Counted from the first letter of the stretch, positions 1-7,037 are shown. The stretch is DNA of 17,471 nt from CAWVWD01 sp965662365 (GCA_965662365.1 CBFIHR010000084.1:1-17471); one strand, 5' to 3'. The notes: generated from the sequence alone by a model not told the origin. Translations and numbers: made by a program.

Positions 1-107
1 TAAAGACCGTGCTACAGAACTATTTAACACTTTTTTTTCATCAATTATCCTTTTTCCTTTCCAAAAGGGGTAACAAAAACGAAACGGTCGAGCGGATAAA
101 CAAAATT

Positions 108-650
108 TTACCCTTTTTTCATCTTACGAATCTTCCCCGGTGCATACCAGAGCCAATATCCTGTGAACAACATCATTATCAAGCCGAATCCTAAGACATT
201 CATAGAAATGAGTTTGAACAAATCACTAATAATTGAGCCATCATGCAGACGTTCAATCCAGTCGGCATGACGTTTAGCGACCGACTTTATTGAGCCGTCC
301 GTTCCATCGACTTGTACTTCCCAGCTATTATTTTCAAATAAGACTTTAGCAATTCCTTTTGAGGGTCGCACATCGATTCGGCTGATTGAGTTATCGGCTT
401 CTTCGGGGTATTGTTTGAGAAGTTCATGTTGAGCAATTTGGGCGATTTCATCAACAGATTTCCAGGTTGATAACGCTTTAGACACGCCTTTTTGAGTAGG
501 AGGTTGTAGGACTTCGACGTTTTTTTTCCAAGCTAATAAGACTCCTGTAACACTGCTGATTAAGACGAATACCAATAATATTAAGCCTAAATAGCGGTGC
601 CAAACTCGAAAAACTCTAAGACTGTTAACGTATTTTTTTATTTGATTCAC
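108..650 (-). CDS. PepSY-associated transmembrane protein
   Basis: This is a 180-residue membrane protein of the PepSY-associated TM family. A conserved W-H-R-Y-L-G-L motif (residues 17-23) leads into a first membrane helix at about 19-41. An extracytoplasmic PepSY-like domain follows at about 60-135, containing an E-V-x-V-D-G-x-D-G turn (111-119) and then an R-L-H-D-G motif (134-138). A second helix lies at about 149-169, with a basic tail inside. Family members are linked to reductase-like or membrane-associated redox and iron proteins; His18 and His136 could bind heme, but that is inference. The chosen start is GTG. The frame closes at a stop only six codons upstream and holds no ATG before the first helix. 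The gene is divergent from the Crp/Fnr gene. The family call is good; its exact role is unknown. Confidence 0.82.
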   Translation of the reverse strand: MNQIKKYVNSLRVFRVWHRYLGLILLVFVLISSVTGVLLAWKKNVEVLQPPTQKGVSKALSTWKSVDEIAQIAQHELLKQYPEEADNSISRIDVRPSKGIAKVLFENNSWEVQVDGTDGSIKSVAKRHADWIERLHDGSIISDLFKLISMNVLGFGLIMMLFTGYWLWYAPGKIRKMKKG

Positions 651-722
651 GTAGTGAAGATATTTTTAGTTCAACTTTTAGTTAAAAAAAATGCTCAATC
701 CATTTTGTGCTTATAAGGTGAA

Positions 723-730
723 CAAATGTA
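723..730 (-). promoter_or_regulatory. Candidate -7 box for the PepSY gene
   Basis: On the minus strand this reads TACATTTG followed by T, an exact match to the Bacteroidota -7 consensus TAnnTTTGY. It would start transcription near 716, about 65 bases before the GTG start. The best upstream TTTG (757-760) is 26 bases away, more than the usual spacing, so only the -7 element is supported. Confidence 0.4.
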
Positions 731-761
731 GTATTTTTTTCCAAAATTTACTTTCACAAAT

Positions 762-779
762 TATTATTGTAGAATAATA
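762..779. promoter_or_regulatory. 7-4-7 inverted repeat, candidate Crp/Fnr operator
   Basis: TATTATT-GTAG-AATAATA is a perfect dyad with a four-base spacer. Its core TTATT-N4-AATAA has the geometry of Fnr/Crp-type sites (TTGAT-N4-ATCAA). It sits between the two divergent -7 boxes (723-730 and 801-808) and upstream of a Crp/Fnr gene. Autoregulation is inferred; the AT-rich sequence makes a chance dyad possible. Confidence 0.4.
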
Positions 780-800
780 GAAAAATTCTATGTGGAGTTA

Positions 801-808
801 TATCTTTG
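801..808 (+). promoter_or_regulatory. Candidate -7 box for the Crp/Fnr gene
   Basis: TATCTTTG matches TAnnTTTG. Transcription would start near 812, about 30 bases before the ATG at 842. This also argues against the in-frame TTG at 806, which lies inside the box. No good -33 TTTG is seen at normal spacing. Confidence 0.45.
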
Positions 809-841
809 AGGATAAGAAACAATAAGTTTAAATTCTTTACT

Positions 842-1516
842 ATGCAAAATCGATTATCAACAGATATCAATCCAGAGATATTAAATATTATTCAGACAAA
901 ATTTAGCTTTTTAGAGGAACCAGAATTACAGAAAGAAATTGCTTCAAAAGCAAAATTAATAAAGTACAAAGCGGGCGATGCTCTAATGGACTACGGTAGT
1001 TTTATCAAAATCGTTCCTTTAGTGGTCGAAGGCGTACTAAAAGTAATGCGAGAAGACGAAAACGGCAATGAGATATTTTTATATTTCATCAATGCTGGGC
1101 AATCCTGTACGATGTCTTTCTCTTGTTGCATTCGTAACAAACGCAGCGAAATACGTGCTATCGTAGAGGAGGATGCGACTTTAATTGGCATACCTGTACA
1201 TAGTGTTGATTCTTGGATGATGCAGTTTCAAAGCTGGAAAACTTTCATTATGAGTAGCTACGATGCTCGATTAAATGAGTTAATTTATGCTATTGATAAT
1301 ATTGCATTTTCTAAAATGGACGAACGCTTAATTCGGTATTTGGAAGACAAATCTTTTGCTTTAAATACCAATATAATTCATACAACGCATCAAGATATCG
1401 CAACGGATTTGAACGCTTCCAGAGAGGCTATCTCCAGGTTATTAAAAAAATTAGAAATCAATAAAAGGGTTAAATTGGGTCGCAATAAGATTGTTTTATA
1501 CAATCAATTCGACTAA
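842..1516 (+). CDS. Crp/Fnr family transcriptional regulator
   Basis: This is a 224-residue cytoplasmic DNA-binding regulator. The N-terminal two thirds form a cyclic-nucleotide-binding-type beta-roll (about residues 15-125, with K-A-G-D-x-L near 43-48 and a G-V-L-K-V strand). A long dimerisation helix follows, then a Crp-type winged helix (about 165-220) whose recognition helix contains N-A-S-R-E-A-I-S-R-L (191-200). The stretch G-Q-S-C-T-M-S-F-S-C-C (about 86-96) puts three cysteines in the beta-roll where cAMP-binding proteins have their phosphate cassette, so the ligand is unlikely to be cAMP; a redox, sulfur or metal signal is possible. I chose ATG 842 over the in-frame TTG at 806, which falls within the likely promoter. 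It is divergent from the PepSY gene and followed by a strong terminator. Confidence 0.88.
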   Translation: MQNRLSTDINPEILNIIQTKFSFLEEPELQKEIASKAKLIKYKAGDALMDYGSFIKIVPLVVEGVLKVMREDENGNEIFLYFINAGQSCTMSFSCCIRNKRSEIRAIVEEDATLIGIPVHSVDSWMMQFQSWKTFIMSSYDARLNELIYAIDNIAFSKMDERLIRYLEDKSFALNTNIIHTTHQDIATDLNASREAISRLLKKLEINKRVKLGRNKIVLYNQFD

Positions 1517-1547
1517 TCATTTAGCCATTTTTGGTCATTCATGTCTT

Positions 1548-1586
1548 AAAAAAGGCAAGTATCCAAAATTAGTACTTGCCTTTTTT
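1548..1586 (+). terminator. Rho-independent terminator after the Crp/Fnr gene
   Basis: The perfect 14-bp stem AAAAAAGGCAAGTA / TACTTGCCTTTTTT has an 11-base loop and lies 32 bases after the stop codon. A-runs and U-runs flank it symmetrically, so it could work both ways, but only the upstream plus-strand gene needs it. Confidence 0.88.
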
Positions 1587-1830
1587 AATTCCGACCTTTG
1601 TCCACCTTAAAAATCAATAACTGATTATAAATTTTTACAAATCTATTTTAATAAAAGGTGTTGAATAAAAAGCCAAAACGATATTTCAGAGCTTTCGCCC
1701 TACTCTTTTGCTGCTATCCCCCGACTCGGACTCACGTCAATAATTAAAAATCAAAAAGTTATTTTCAGAATAATGAGCCTGTGTCTATTTCGTACACATT
1801 AACAGGAAAACAATATCGCTGCTTTAGGTG

Positions 1831-1838
1831 TATCTTTG
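1831..1838 (+). promoter_or_regulatory. Possible -7 box upstream of the AAA ATPase
   Basis: TATCTTTG matches TAnnTTTG. It would give a leader of about 170 bases, long for this phylum, and there is no good -33 element, so it is weak. Confidence 0.25.
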
Positions 1839-1906
1839 GGGTACTAAAAATGAAATAAAATCGTATTTTTAAATTATAAAAAATAAGTAAATATTAATAT
1901 CAAATC

Positions 1907-1918
1907 CGTTGTACAACG
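1907..1918. promoter_or_regulatory. 12-bp perfect palindrome CGTTGTACAACG
   Basis: This self-complementary site lies about 95 bases before the ATPase start. Its right half, ACAACGTT, recurs 36 bases further on (1949-1956). It could be an operator or a small repeat remnant; no bound protein can be named. Confidence 0.3.
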
Positions 1919-2012
1919 TTCTTGCCGTCCTATAATGAACGGTGAGAAACAACGTTATTTTTAACAATCGATGATTGATATTAGGTTTATCAAACAGGTT
2001 TTAAATTAAATA

Positions 2013-3083
2013 ATGAACTATATTCAATACGGGACAAAAGCGAACAGCACCGAAATCGAAAGGTTTTTAAATCATGTTTTAAAAAGTAGCCGAACGCCTA
2101 TATGTATTTGGGGAAAACATGGAATCGGGAAAACCGAACTGGTCGAAAATTTTGCAAAAAAAAATAACTTTGACTTTGTATATATTGCCCCTGCACAGTT
2201 TGAGGAAATGGGCGATTTGGTTGGAATGCCAAAAATCGTAGATGGAAAGACGGTTTTTGCTGCTCCAAATTGGGTGCCGACAACGAACGAAAAAGGTATT
2301 TTGCTAATTGATGATGTGAATCGTGCAGATGATAGAATTTTGCGAGGCATTATGCAATTGTTACAAAATTATGAGTTGGTGAGTTGGCGATTACCTGAAA
2401 ATTGGCAGATTATTTTGACCGCTAATCCTGATGGTGGCGATTATTCTGTTACACCGATGGACGACGCAATGCTGACGAGAATGTTACATATTACAATGAT
2501 TTTTGAGGTCAAAGCTTGGGCAAAATGGGCCAATGAAAATCATATTGATGATCGTTGTATTAATTTTGTTTTGACACATCCGAACGTCATCTCTGGCGAA
2601 CGCACAACGCCTCGAACATTGGTTCAATTTTTTAAAAATATCCAAACAATCAGCGATTGGAAATCGAATTTAGGTTTGATTCAAATGCTTGGTGATGCAA
2701 CTTTAGAGGCAACAACAGTGGCAAGTTTTATTGCTTTTGTACAAAATGATATGCAACTTTTGCTTTCGCCAAATGAGATTTTGAATAGTCAAGATTTTGA
2801 AGACGATGTCGAAAATCGCTTGTATGATTTGGTCGTTGGCGAGTCGCTACGCATTGATATTCTGGCAACAATCTGCACACGACTAATTCAAACCGTTGAT
2901 AATCAATCATTCATAATCAATCCATTACAATTAGAAAATTTAAAATCATTTATAAAATTAGATTTTTTACCGGATGATTTACGATTAACCTTTGCACAAG
3001 ATTTAGTAAGCTCGAAGAACGAAGATTTAAAACAAATTTTAGTTGATGCAGAAATTGGGCGATTGGTTTTAAGTCGAGTTTGA
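2013..3083 (+). CDS. MoxR-like AAA ATPase (AAA_5 type)
   Basis: This is a 356-residue ATP-binding protein of the MoxR/dynein-like AAA class. Visible motifs are Walker A G-K-H-G-I-G-K-T (34-41), Walker B I-L-L-I-D-D (96-101) continuing into V-N-R-A-D, a sensor 1 asparagine in L-T-A-N-P (138), and an arginine-bearing T-T-P-R-T-L segment after the core, typical of sensor 2. The second acidic residue of Walker B is Asp101 rather than the usual Glu. The C-terminal 130 residues are helical and of no family I recognise. MoxR-type ATPases usually remodel protein complexes together with a von Willebrand A-domain partner encoded next door. No such gene follows here: the next gene is a small metal-associated protein about 200 bases away. 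The start ATG is well placed at the 5' end of conserved sequence. Confidence 0.85.
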   Translation: MNYIQYGTKANSTEIERFLNHVLKSSRTPICIWGKHGIGKTELVENFAKKNNFDFVYIAPAQFEEMGDLVGMPKIVDGKTVFAAPNWVPTTNEKGILLIDDVNRADDRILRGIMQLLQNYELVSWRLPENWQIILTANPDGGDYSVTPMDDAMLTRMLHITMIFEVKAWAKWANENHIDDRCINFVLTHPNVISGERTTPRTLVQFFKNIQTISDWKSNLGLIQMLGDATLEATTVASFIAFVQNDMQLLLSPNEILNSQDFEDDVENRLYDLVVGESLRIDILATICTRLIQTVDNQSFIINPLQLENLKSFIKLDFLPDDLRLTFAQDLVSSKNEDLKQILVDAEIGRLVLSRV

Positions 3084-3106
3084 TTGAACTTGTCCTCAAG
3101 CTTTCT

Positions 3107-3120
3107 CCCGATGACTCGGA
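3107..3120. repeat. Small CCGA/TCGG inverted motif
   Basis: CCCGATGACTCGGA can fold with a 4-bp stem (CCGA 3108-3111, TCGG 3116-3119). Related motifs occur near 1718 and 7038. It lies just after the ATPase stop. The stem is too short and lacks a U-run, so I do not call it a terminator; it looks like a degenerate intergenic palindrome. Confidence 0.3.
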
Positions 3121-3196
3121 AAAGCCTAACAACAGCATTCAAATATTCAAATATTTAACCTTTTGAGCATAGCTCCCTTTCATTTTAAGAAAAGCG

Positions 3197-3229
3197 TTAG
3201 GAATGAGTTCAATAAAATTCATATCTTTG
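3197..3229 (+). promoter_or_regulatory. Promoter of the HYC_CC_PP / TonB receptor unit
   Basis: The -7 box TATCTTTG followed by T (3222-3229) matches TAnnTTTGY exactly. A TTAG resembling the -33 TTTG lies at 3197-3200 with a 21-base spacer, within the usual range. Transcription would start near 3236, about 50 bases before the hydrophobic N-terminus of the next gene. Confidence 0.55.
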
Positions 3230-3245
3230 TATTAATATTTAATTA

Positions 3246-3257
3246 CCGAATATTCGG
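3246..3257. promoter_or_regulatory. 12-bp palindrome CCGAATATTCGG, candidate operator
   Basis: This is a perfect palindrome about 10-20 bases downstream of the predicted transcription start and upstream of the coding region. That position is typical of a repressor site that blocks initiation. The unit it would control looks metal-related, so a metal- or stress-sensing repressor is a plausible partner; that is inference. Confidence 0.45.
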
Positions 3258-3283
3258 AACAAACACTTAAATATTTAATAATT

Positions 3284-3721
3284 ATCAAACTACTTGCATA
3301 CATATTATCCTTATTGATTTTGGTTTCGACCAATGGTTTGACAATTAGTCAGCATTTTTGCTCTGGCGAATTGATTAATACTGCTGTGTTTTATAAGGCT
3401 GATCAATGTAATGATTGTGAAGTAGTTGAAATGACCTGTTGTGAAAAACGAGCAGCAGAAAGAAACTTAGCAAGCTGTGGAAACAACAAAACAAAAAAAT
3501 GTTGTGATGATAAAGCGATTTTTATTCAGGTAGATGATGAGGCACAAACTTTATTTGTTGATTTTCAATCATTTGCACCTATTTTTACAGCAGTCACTCC
3601 TATTCAAAATATACAATTTCAAGAAATCTTACCTTATTTTACACCGAAATACGTCAACTACAAACCGCCGTTAATAGTCGAAGATGACATTGAGGTTTTG
3701 GTTGAATCTTTCCTTTGTTAG
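3284..3721 (+). CDS. HYC_CC_PP family small exported protein
   Basis: This is a small Cys-rich protein of the Bacteroidota HYC_CC_PP type, named for three conserved motifs. They are seen here as H-F-C, C-C (twice, in M-T-C-C-E-K and K-K-C-C-D-D-K) and K-P-P near the C-terminus, which ends with I-E-V-L-V-E-S-F-L-C. A hydrophobic signal segment (L-L-A-Y-I-L-S-L-L-I-L-V) precedes H-F-C, so it is exported or membrane-anchored. No ATG is available. The first canonical start is TTG at 3314, but it would delete most of the signal segment. The frame is open from 3236, and the codon where an ATG-AAA start is expected reads ATC-AAA (3284-3289), giving 145 residues. Initiation may use ATC, the preceding ATT or ATA, or TTG. 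These genes commonly sit beside TonB receptors for metals, as here, but their biochemical role is unknown. Confidence 0.8.
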   Translation: MKLLAYILSLLILVSTNGLTISQHFCSGELINTAVFYKADQCNDCEVVEMTCCEKRAAERNLASCGNNKTKKCCDDKAIFIQVDDEAQTLFVDFQSFAPIFTAVTPIQNIQFQEILPYFTPKYVNYKPPLIVEDDIEVLVESFLC

Positions 3722-3757
3722 AGCATCAATTTACTATTTAAAAAATAAAAGCGACTC

Positions 3758-3782
3758 CATTATCCTGACGTAAATCAGAATG
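3758..3782. repeat. Imperfect palindrome between the two unit genes
   Basis: CATTATCCTGA and TCAGAATG face each other around a short loop, giving an imperfect hairpin. Its CCTGACG-n-TCAG core resembles palindromic repeats that I recall as widespread between genes in Bacteroidota; this copy would be degenerate. It has no U-run, so it need not stop transcription into the receptor gene. Confidence 0.35.
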
Positions 3783-3847
3783 ACGAAGTTCGTTAAATTT
3801 TTAGGTTATAACAGCCTCAATATTGATTAACATTCTAACAAACAGTA

Positions 3848-6106
3848 ATGAAAAATATACTATTAATACTATTCCTAAGTCTTGGTTTTCAAGGCTTAGC
3901 ACAAGATTTGACTGGCATTGTTGTCAATCAAGATAAAGAGCGTTTGGTCGGTGCGAGTATTTACTGGCAAGGTGCGACAAATGGCGTTTACACAAATGAA
4001 GAAGGTTATTTTAAAATTCCTCGAATTGAAGCGACAAATATGTTGGTGATTAGTTATGTCGGTTATACACCAGATACTTTAGCAATTACGCCTGACGATG
4101 AAGATTTGATTATTTTCTTCGCAATGGGCGTTGACTTAGGCGAAATCGTAATCACAGAAAAAGAACGGGACAGTTTTATTTCTACCTTAAAAACATTTAA
4201 CATCGAACAAATAAATTCGGGAGAATTACGAAAAGCCGCTTGTTGTAATTTGTCCGAAAGTTTTGAAACAAACGGTGCGGTAAATGTCGCCTATTCTGAT
4301 GCTGTAACTGGAGCAAAGGAAATCGAAATGCTTGGCTTACGAGGTGTTTATACACAAATGCAGATTGAAAATCGTCCGTCAATGCGAGGGTTAGGATATC
4401 CGTTTGGAATGGAATATATTCCTGGGACTTGGGTCAAAAGTATTGCGATTGCGAAAGGTGCGAGTACGGTTGTAAATGGTTACGAAGGTATTGCCGGTAA
4501 TATTAATGTGGAATTGATTAAGCCGTTTGAGGGTGAAAAACTCCATATCAATGGCTATACGAATCACGTCGGTCGGACAGAATTGAACGTACATTTGAAT
4601 CATCAATTAACGGATAAATGGTCTGTCGGTGCGTTGTTGCACGGTAATTTGTTTAATGGCGAAGTTGATCATAATGAAGATGGTTTTATGGATATTCCGC
4701 AAAAACAAAATTTAAATGGTTTGTTTCGGGCGTTTTATCGTGGCGAAACCTTGCGGGGGCAGTTTAATGTTCAGGCATTAAGCAGCCGTTTTCAAGGTGG
4801 ACAAGTCGGCTTCGAAGAAAATACAGATTTATACGGCGTTGACTTATTGACAAACCGAGTTGATGTTTTTGCTAAAATGGGTTATTTGGGTTTTGATAAT
4901 CAATTTGCCAGTTTGGGTTGGATTACGAATGCGACTTTTCATCAAAATGATGGCTTTTTTGGTCGCAATAATTACGATGCAACACAACGCAGTTTTTATA
5001 CGAATTTAATTTATGATAATATCATTCGAACAACGGATCATAAGTATAAAACTGGAGCGAGTTTTATGTATGACGATTATGATGAAACTTTCGCTGATGT
5101 CGATTATAGCTTGACAGAGTCGGCAGTTGGTGGATTTTTTGAGTATAATTTCTTACGAGAAAAAACGAAAAATAAAGATGGACTTGATGTTAAAAAAACA
5201 TTTGGTTTAGTCTTAGGTTTGCGTGCCGATTATCATAATCTTCACGGCTTGTTCGTTACGCCTCGAATGAATATTCGTTATAATTTTGATGACAATACGG
5301 TTGTTCGTTTCAATGCTGGTCGAGGGTACAGAACGGCTCGGATTTTAGCGGAAAACATCTCGGCATTGACATCGGCTCGTGTGATTAATGTCTTGGAAGA
5401 TTTGGACGCAGAAGAGGCATGGAACGCCGGGATTAATTTTACAAAAAACTTTGAAATTAATGATCAATCATTCAGTTTTAGCACAGATTTATACACGACG
5501 CATTTTGTGAATCAAATCGTGATGGACAGAGAGCAAAATGATAACGAAATCCGTTTTTACAACTTAAAAGGGCAATCGTATTCTAATAGTTTTTTGACTT
5601 CTTTGACGGCAGATTTAAGTGATTATTTGGAGGTAAAATTGGCGTATAAATTCAATGATGTCAAAGTAACTTTTGAAGATGAATTGTTGCAAGTTCCTTT
5701 GGTAGCAAGGCATAGAGGTTTGGTAACTGTTGGCTTGAATACATTGGACGAAAGCTGGAAATTACATACAACGATGCAGTTAGTTGGTCAACAACGTGTT
5801 TTGACGATCAAAGATCATTCACAACATAGTGCAGAGGGTCATGGCTCGTTAGGGGTTCATAATTTAACGGGTGTTTCACCGAGATTTCTCACCGTCAATG
5901 CACAATTGACGAAAACTTTTAATGATAAATTTGAAGTGTATCTCGGTGGCGAAAATTTAACAAATTACACACAACACAATGCGATTATCGGAGCAAGCGA
6001 TCCGTTCAATCAAGATAATGGAATTCCTGTTTTTGATGCCTCACAGGTTTATGCACCGATTATGGGAACAATGATTTATGCTGGGTTTCGATTTACGATT
6101 GAGTAA
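3848..6106 (+). CDS. TonB-dependent receptor, probable metal or metal-chelate uptake
   Basis: This 752-residue outer-membrane receptor uses TonB/ExbBD energy to import a scarce substrate. Residues 1-19 are a signal peptide ending L-A-Q. Residues 20-100 form a carboxypeptidase-regulatory-like beta-sandwich (T-G-I-V-V-N-Q-D-K and E-G-Y-F-K-I at 22-57). A plug follows at about 105-228, including G-A-S-T-V-V-N-G-Y-E-G-I-A-G (204-217), then a beta-barrel to the terminal G-F-R-F-T-I-E. The plug carries K-A-A-C-C-N-L-S-E-S-F-E (129-140). This double-cysteine signature marks a receptor subgroup that I associate with HYC_CC_PP genes and copper or other soft-metal handling. It starts 126 bases after the HYC_CC_PP gene with no promoter of its own that I can see, so they are probably co-transcribed. 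The metal is not determined by the sequence. Confidence 0.85.
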   Translation: MKNILLILFLSLGFQGLAQDLTGIVVNQDKERLVGASIYWQGATNGVYTNEEGYFKIPRIEATNMLVISYVGYTPDTLAITPDDEDLIIFFAMGVDLGEIVITEKERDSFISTLKTFNIEQINSGELRKAACCNLSESFETNGAVNVAYSDAVTGAKEIEMLGLRGVYTQMQIENRPSMRGLGYPFGMEYIPGTWVKSIAIAKGASTVVNGYEGIAGNINVELIKPFEGEKLHINGYTNHVGRTELNVHLNHQLTDKWSVGALLHGNLFNGEVDHNEDGFMDIPQKQNLNGLFRAFYRGETLRGQFNVQALSSRFQGGQVGFEENTDLYGVDLLTNRVDVFAKMGYLGFDNQFASLGWITNATFHQNDGFFGRNNYDATQRSFYTNLIYDNIIRTTDHKYKTGASFMYDDYDETFADVDYSLTESAVGGFFEYNFLREKTKNKDGLDVKKTFGLVLGLRADYHNLHGLFVTPRMNIRYNFDDNTVVRFNAGRGYRTARILAENISALTSARVINVLEDLDAEEAWNAGINFTKNFEINDQSFSFSTDLYTTHFVNQIVMDREQNDNEIRFYNLKGQSYSNSFLTSLTADLSDYLEVKLAYKFNDVKVTFEDELLQVPLVARHRGLVTVGLNTLDESWKLHTTMQLVGQQRVLTIKDHSQHSAEGHGSLGVHNLTGVSPRFLTVNAQLTKTFNDKFEVYLGGENLTNYTQHNAIIGASDPFNQDNGIPVFDASQVYAPIMGTMIYAGFRFTIE

Positions 6107-6148
6107 GTTTTCCCGTAAATTTCATCGAATACGCAGCTTTTATTTCAT

Positions 6149-6188
6149 AAAAAATGGCTTTAGTAGAGTTTTACTAAAGCCATTTTTT
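6149..6188. terminator. Bidirectional terminator between the TonB receptor gene and yaaA
   Basis: A 17-bp perfect stem (core ATGGCTTTAGTA / TACTAAAGCCAT) with a 6-base loop has A-runs on the left and T-runs on the right. It lies between two convergent genes, 42 bases after one stop and 5 bases from the other, and serves both. Confidence 0.9.
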
Positions 6189-6193
6189 TAATG

Positions 6194-6955
6194 CTACCTC
6201 GTAAAAATAAAGTCTCTTTCTGACGACAAATCTTCATTAAAATAATACCCATCGTAATCAAAGCCTTTCAAATCTTCGGGGTTTGAAATTCGGTTTTTAA
6301 TCACATAATTCGACATCATGCCACGAGCTTTTTTAGCATAAAACGCCACGATTTTGAATTGTCCGTTTTTCTCTTCTTTAAAATCTATATTATATAAATC
6401 AGCGTTTAAAGCCTGCTTTTTGATAGATTTGAAATATTCCTTTGATGCTAAATTAATGACAATATTATCGCCTTGTGCCTCCAAATCAGCGTTTAAAGTT
6501 TCTGTGATTTTCGTATCCCAAAACTCATATAAATTTTTACCTTTTTCGTTTTGTAAACGAGTTCCCATCTCCAAACGATACGGCTGAATCAAATCCAGCG
6601 GCTTCAATAAACCGTACAGGCCCGACAGGATTCGCAAATGATTTTGGGCGAAAGCCAAATCCTCTTCCGAAAAAGTTTCGGCTTCCATGCCTTTATAAAC
6701 ATCGCCTTGAAATGCTAAAGCAGCTTGCTTTGCGTTTTCTAAATTGAAAGGTGTTGTGAAATTATGGTATCGTTCGACGTTGAGATTAGCGATATTTTCG
6801 CTGACTTTCATAAGTTTTTGTAAGTCCGCTGATGATTTTTGCTTTAAGTTTTGAATCAACGCTTTACTATCGGCTAACATTCGGGGCGTTGAATGCTGTT
6901 GTACGTCTGTTGCAGAAAAGTCTAAAGATTTTGCCGGAGAAATTAGTAGTATCAT
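6194..6955 (-). CDS. yaaA: Peroxide stress protein YaaA (DUF328/UPF0246)
   Basis: This cytoplasmic protein of 253 residues is close to the E. coli length of 258. Family signatures are present in order: I-S-P-A-K-S-L-D at the N-terminus (5-12), the F-x-G-D-V-Y-K-G segment (82-89), S-G-L-Y-G-L-L-K-P-L-D (111-121) followed by P-Y-R-L-E-M-G-T (125-132), I-N-L-A-S-K-E-Y-F (167-175) and A-K-K-A-R-G-M-M (207-214). In E. coli YaaA lowers free iron and limits Fenton damage to DNA during peroxide stress; the fold binds DNA. The gene lies downstream of hemE on the same strand, about 110 bases away across an inverted repeat, so co-transcription is possible. No OxyR site was identified. Confidence 0.93.
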   Translation of the reverse strand: MILLISPAKSLDFSATDVQQHSTPRMLADSKALIQNLKQKSSADLQKLMKVSENIANLNVERYHNFTTPFNLENAKQAALAFQGDVYKGMEAETFSEEDLAFAQNHLRILSGLYGLLKPLDLIQPYRLEMGTRLQNEKGKNLYEFWDTKITETLNADLEAQGDNIVINLASKEYFKSIKKQALNADLYNIDFKEEKNGQFKIVAFYAKKARGMMSNYVIKNRISNPEDLKGFDYDGYYFNEDLSSERDFIFTR

Positions 6956-6975
6956 TTTTTAGTGATTAATAAGTC

Positions 6976-7037
6976 GTGATTAGTGATTAGTAGAAATGTG
7001 GTTCTGACTAATCACTATCGTACTAATCACTAATCAC
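6976..7037. repeat. 17-bp perfect inverted repeat built of a repeated 7-mer
   Basis: The left arm is GTGATTAGTGATTAGTA (6976-6992) and the right arm is its exact complement (7021-7037), with 28 bases between. Each arm contains GTGATTA twice, and a further ACTAATCACTA lies in the loop (7007-7017). In the same gap, CCCGA-GGAG-TCGGG (7039-7052) forms a second small hairpin. The whole element fills the hemE-yaaA gap. It may be a mobile or phase-slippage-derived intergenic repeat, or a processing signal in a joint transcript; it lacks a U-run for termination. Confidence 0.65.

Larger units (their letters stand above)
1587..2012. other. Long intergenic region without a gene
   Basis: This is 426 bases with no reading frame of substance on either strand. 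It contains a GC-richer patch with CCCCCGACTCGGA near 1718-1730, preceded by TTTCAGAGCTTTCGCCCTAC (about 1683-1702), which recurs in similar form near 8330. It also holds a possible -7 box TATCTTTG (1831-1838), a 12-bp palindrome (1907-1918), and a direct repeat of ACAACGTT (1913-1920 and 1949-1956). It may be the leader of the ATPase gene plus remnants of dispersed repeats. Confidence 0.5.

Noticed and set aside
1..107. Tail of a gene at the left edge
   Set aside because: The window opens with TAA, but nothing upstream is visible and no frame here shows coding character.
9..194. Plus-strand open frame at the left edge
   Set aside because: It overlaps the 3' end of the PepSY gene on the other strand, has low-complexity composition (runs of Phe and Leu) and no promoter; most likely a chance frame.
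1908..1956. Integron attC-like site (GTT/AAC cores around a small stem)
   Set aside because: The bases do not fit the RYYYAAC/GTTRRRY core spacing, and no integrase or cassette structure is present.
2072..3142. Several minus-strand open frames of 60-92 codons opposite the AAA ATPase
   Set aside because: They are antisense to a gene with clear motifs, and their translations are Ser/Phe/Arg-rich in the manner of reverse-complement frames. No independent signals.
6976..7037. CRISPR-like array from repeated GTGATTA units
   Set aside because: The units are 7 bases with no spacers, arranged as an inverted rather than a direct repeat, and there are no cas genes.
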